64,000 nucleotides of DNA from Epithemia pelagica (Eukaryota > Bacillariophyta > Bacillariophyceae > Surirellales > Surirellaceae). Every line of letters starts with the position of its first letter. Position 1 is the stretch's first letter. The notes under the pieces were generated by a model, which was given only the letters and a program-made list of their open reading frames with translations, was not told the origin of the DNA and did not search any database. This document shows positions 62,944-64,000 of the stretch, one piece after another. A program made the position numbers and the translations under genes. The stretch lies in NCBI GenBank assembly GCA_946965045.2, contig OX337230.1:1054001-1118000 (forward strand). Direction: 5' to 3'.

Positions 62944-64000
62944 ATGTCTGGCATTGATGATTACTCAATCACTCTCCACTCATCATGCCACCAAATCTTC
63001 ACCATCACCCATGTCCCTGTCTCTTTCATGACAATGATGGTCGAATTCTCATCTTCTTGTCAACACACCGCCAATGAGGAACCCAACAACACCTTACGGT
63101 CCATAAAAGACCATATTCTACTTTGGTTGAATCGGAACAATGGGAATCTAATTTACCAACAAGTTGACGTTGTCACAAAATCAAGTCATCCCTGTTCGTC
63201 ACCCATGCACATGACATTCGAGCAAATCCTATGGACTCTTTCCAAAATGGTGTATCACGGTTTATTCTCAAAACAAGACGACAAGACCGACTATACCTTC
63301 AACATAAAACCTCCTTCGGACAATCTACCATTCATATCTCTCACCGGACAATGCCGTCCCCAAATCACCCTCAATTCTACTTGCAGAGGATTCTCTTCCT
63401 TCCAACAGTTTCTTCAAAGCCATCTTTCCCCCGTGCCCACTGAACTTACCAAAGACAATGTCCGTTGGAATCTTTTAACATGGATGAATCGATTCAATTC
63501 CAAAATCTCAGTCAGGAATTGTCATACATACCATTCTGAGCAGCCCATTTCAATCACTCCGAGCCTTGATGTCATAGTGAAAGAAAGTATGGCTTTAATG
63601 GTATCCCCAATGGATGCTGACTCCAATGTATATGCACAATGCGACGAAGGACCAACATTTCCAAGCGAAGAATCACCAGTGGTACTACCAACAACTCCAA
63701 TTATTGCTGGTCCTCCCCAGACTCCACCCTCGATGTCGTACTGGAGAGCCAGACAAAATTCACCGACAGCATATATACTGACCCGACAAAGAAAGACAGT
63801 TCTTTGCCACGCTCTTTTAGAAGCATCAGTTTCCAAAGGACCTATCGATTATGATGACGGTACACGGCACATGCCCGGCCAACCTGCCTTGACCAAACCT
63901 CCCATTCAAATCAAGCAAAGGCATTCTACTTGGCTTAATCAATCAACAATCAACAACAGATTGGTGTTGTTAGACAATTTATTGAAGCTACGTGAGACTT
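62944..64000 (+). CDS. Partial gene running off the right edge, 352 codons seen, unknown function
   Basis: An uninterrupted frame from the ATG at 62944 (tgaATGtct, with an in-frame TGA directly before it) to the last base of the window. I read all 352 codons and found no stop. The product begins MSGIDDYSITLHSS and contains FEQILWTLSKMVYHGLFSKQ and DNVRWNLLTWMNRFNSKIS. A Pro-rich stretch (PTTPIIAGPPQTPPS) near residue 250 is followed by a basic segment (YWRARQNSPTAYILTRQRKT). A/T-rich codon choice (ACA, TCA, ATC, AAA) differs from the GC-richer host genes nearby. This and the repeat-rich upstream hint at a mobile-element Gag, but no zinc finger, protease or other diagnostic motif lies inside the visible part. 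Confidence 0.65.
   Translation, partial: MSGIDDYSITLHSSCHQIFTITHVPVSFMTMMVEFSSSCQHTANEEPNNTLRSIKDHILLWLNRNNGNLIYQQVDVVTKSSHPCSSPMHMTFEQILWTLSKMVYHGLFSKQDDKTDYTFNIKPPSDNLPFISLTGQCRPQITLNSTCRGFSSFQQFLQSHLSPVPTELTKDNVRWNLLTWMNRFNSKISVRNCHTYHSEQPISITPSLDVIVKESMALMVSPMDADSNVYAQCDEGPTFPSEESPVVLPTTPIIAGPPQTPPSMSYWRARQNSPTAYILTRQRKTVLCHALLEASVSKGPIDYDDGTRHMPGQPALTKPPIQIKQRHSTWLNQSTINNRLVLLDNLLKLRET

Overview
The window looks like nuclear DNA of a diatom (stramenopile alga), most likely a pennate species. The evidence is indirect: a Ty1/copia element resembling diatom CoDi elements, a secreted protein with a long Pro-Thr 'GPT..PT' stalk, a sedoheptulose-1,7-bisphosphatase, a Cys/His domain recalled from other diatom proteins, and short introns with a GTACGT donor. 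No bacterial operons, CRISPR arrays, rRNA or tRNA genes were recognised. Gene starts were set at the first in-frame ATG, or at an ATG reached through a phase-consistent intron.

Layout. (1) 1-8311: an apparently intact copia-type LTR retrotransposon on the minus strand. Its LTRs look identical by eye and the left one is cut by the window edge. It has a gag-pol of 1895 codons, an extra upstream ORF and a probable half-tRNA primer site. It interrupts a plus-strand host reading frame whose 3' part survives at 8312-8818. (2) 8819-26943: host genes for long low-complexity proteins (11055-13076 plus; 13258-20826 minus), an FKBP-like TPR protein without a PPIase domain (22244-24283 minus), a tentative small spliced gene (25288-26187 minus) and a 50-bp-arm hairpin repeat near 9820-9925. 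(3) 26944-46413: two recently duplicated minus-strand genes for secreted Pro-Thr-stalk proteins with a C-terminal choice-of-anchor-A-like domain. Between them lies a DIRS/PAT/Ngaro-type tyrosine-recombinase retroelement (30446-40961) with gag, RT/RNase H and recombinase ORFs and split direct repeats. (4) 46414-60857: a nucleotide-sugar transporter (minus, 3 exons), the bisphosphatase (plus, 3 exons), two more disordered-protein genes (plus) and a Cys/His-domain gene (minus, 2 exons). (5) 60858-64000: repeat-rich DNA, then an open frame that starts at 62944 and runs off the right edge.

The genes do not form a pathway. Two themes link them. First, retroelements have reshaped genes here: the copia breaks one frame, and the repeat of the tyrosine-recombinase element supplies the whole upstream region of one anchor-A gene, up to its start codon. 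Second, in-frame tandem repeats recur in coding regions: 267 bp in the stalk, and 69 bp and 36 bp plus degenerate motif series in the 2522-residue protein. The strongest candidates for follow-up are the tyrosine-recombinase element, whose gag and pol share one frame separated by a single TGA, and the anchor-A stalk paralogues.
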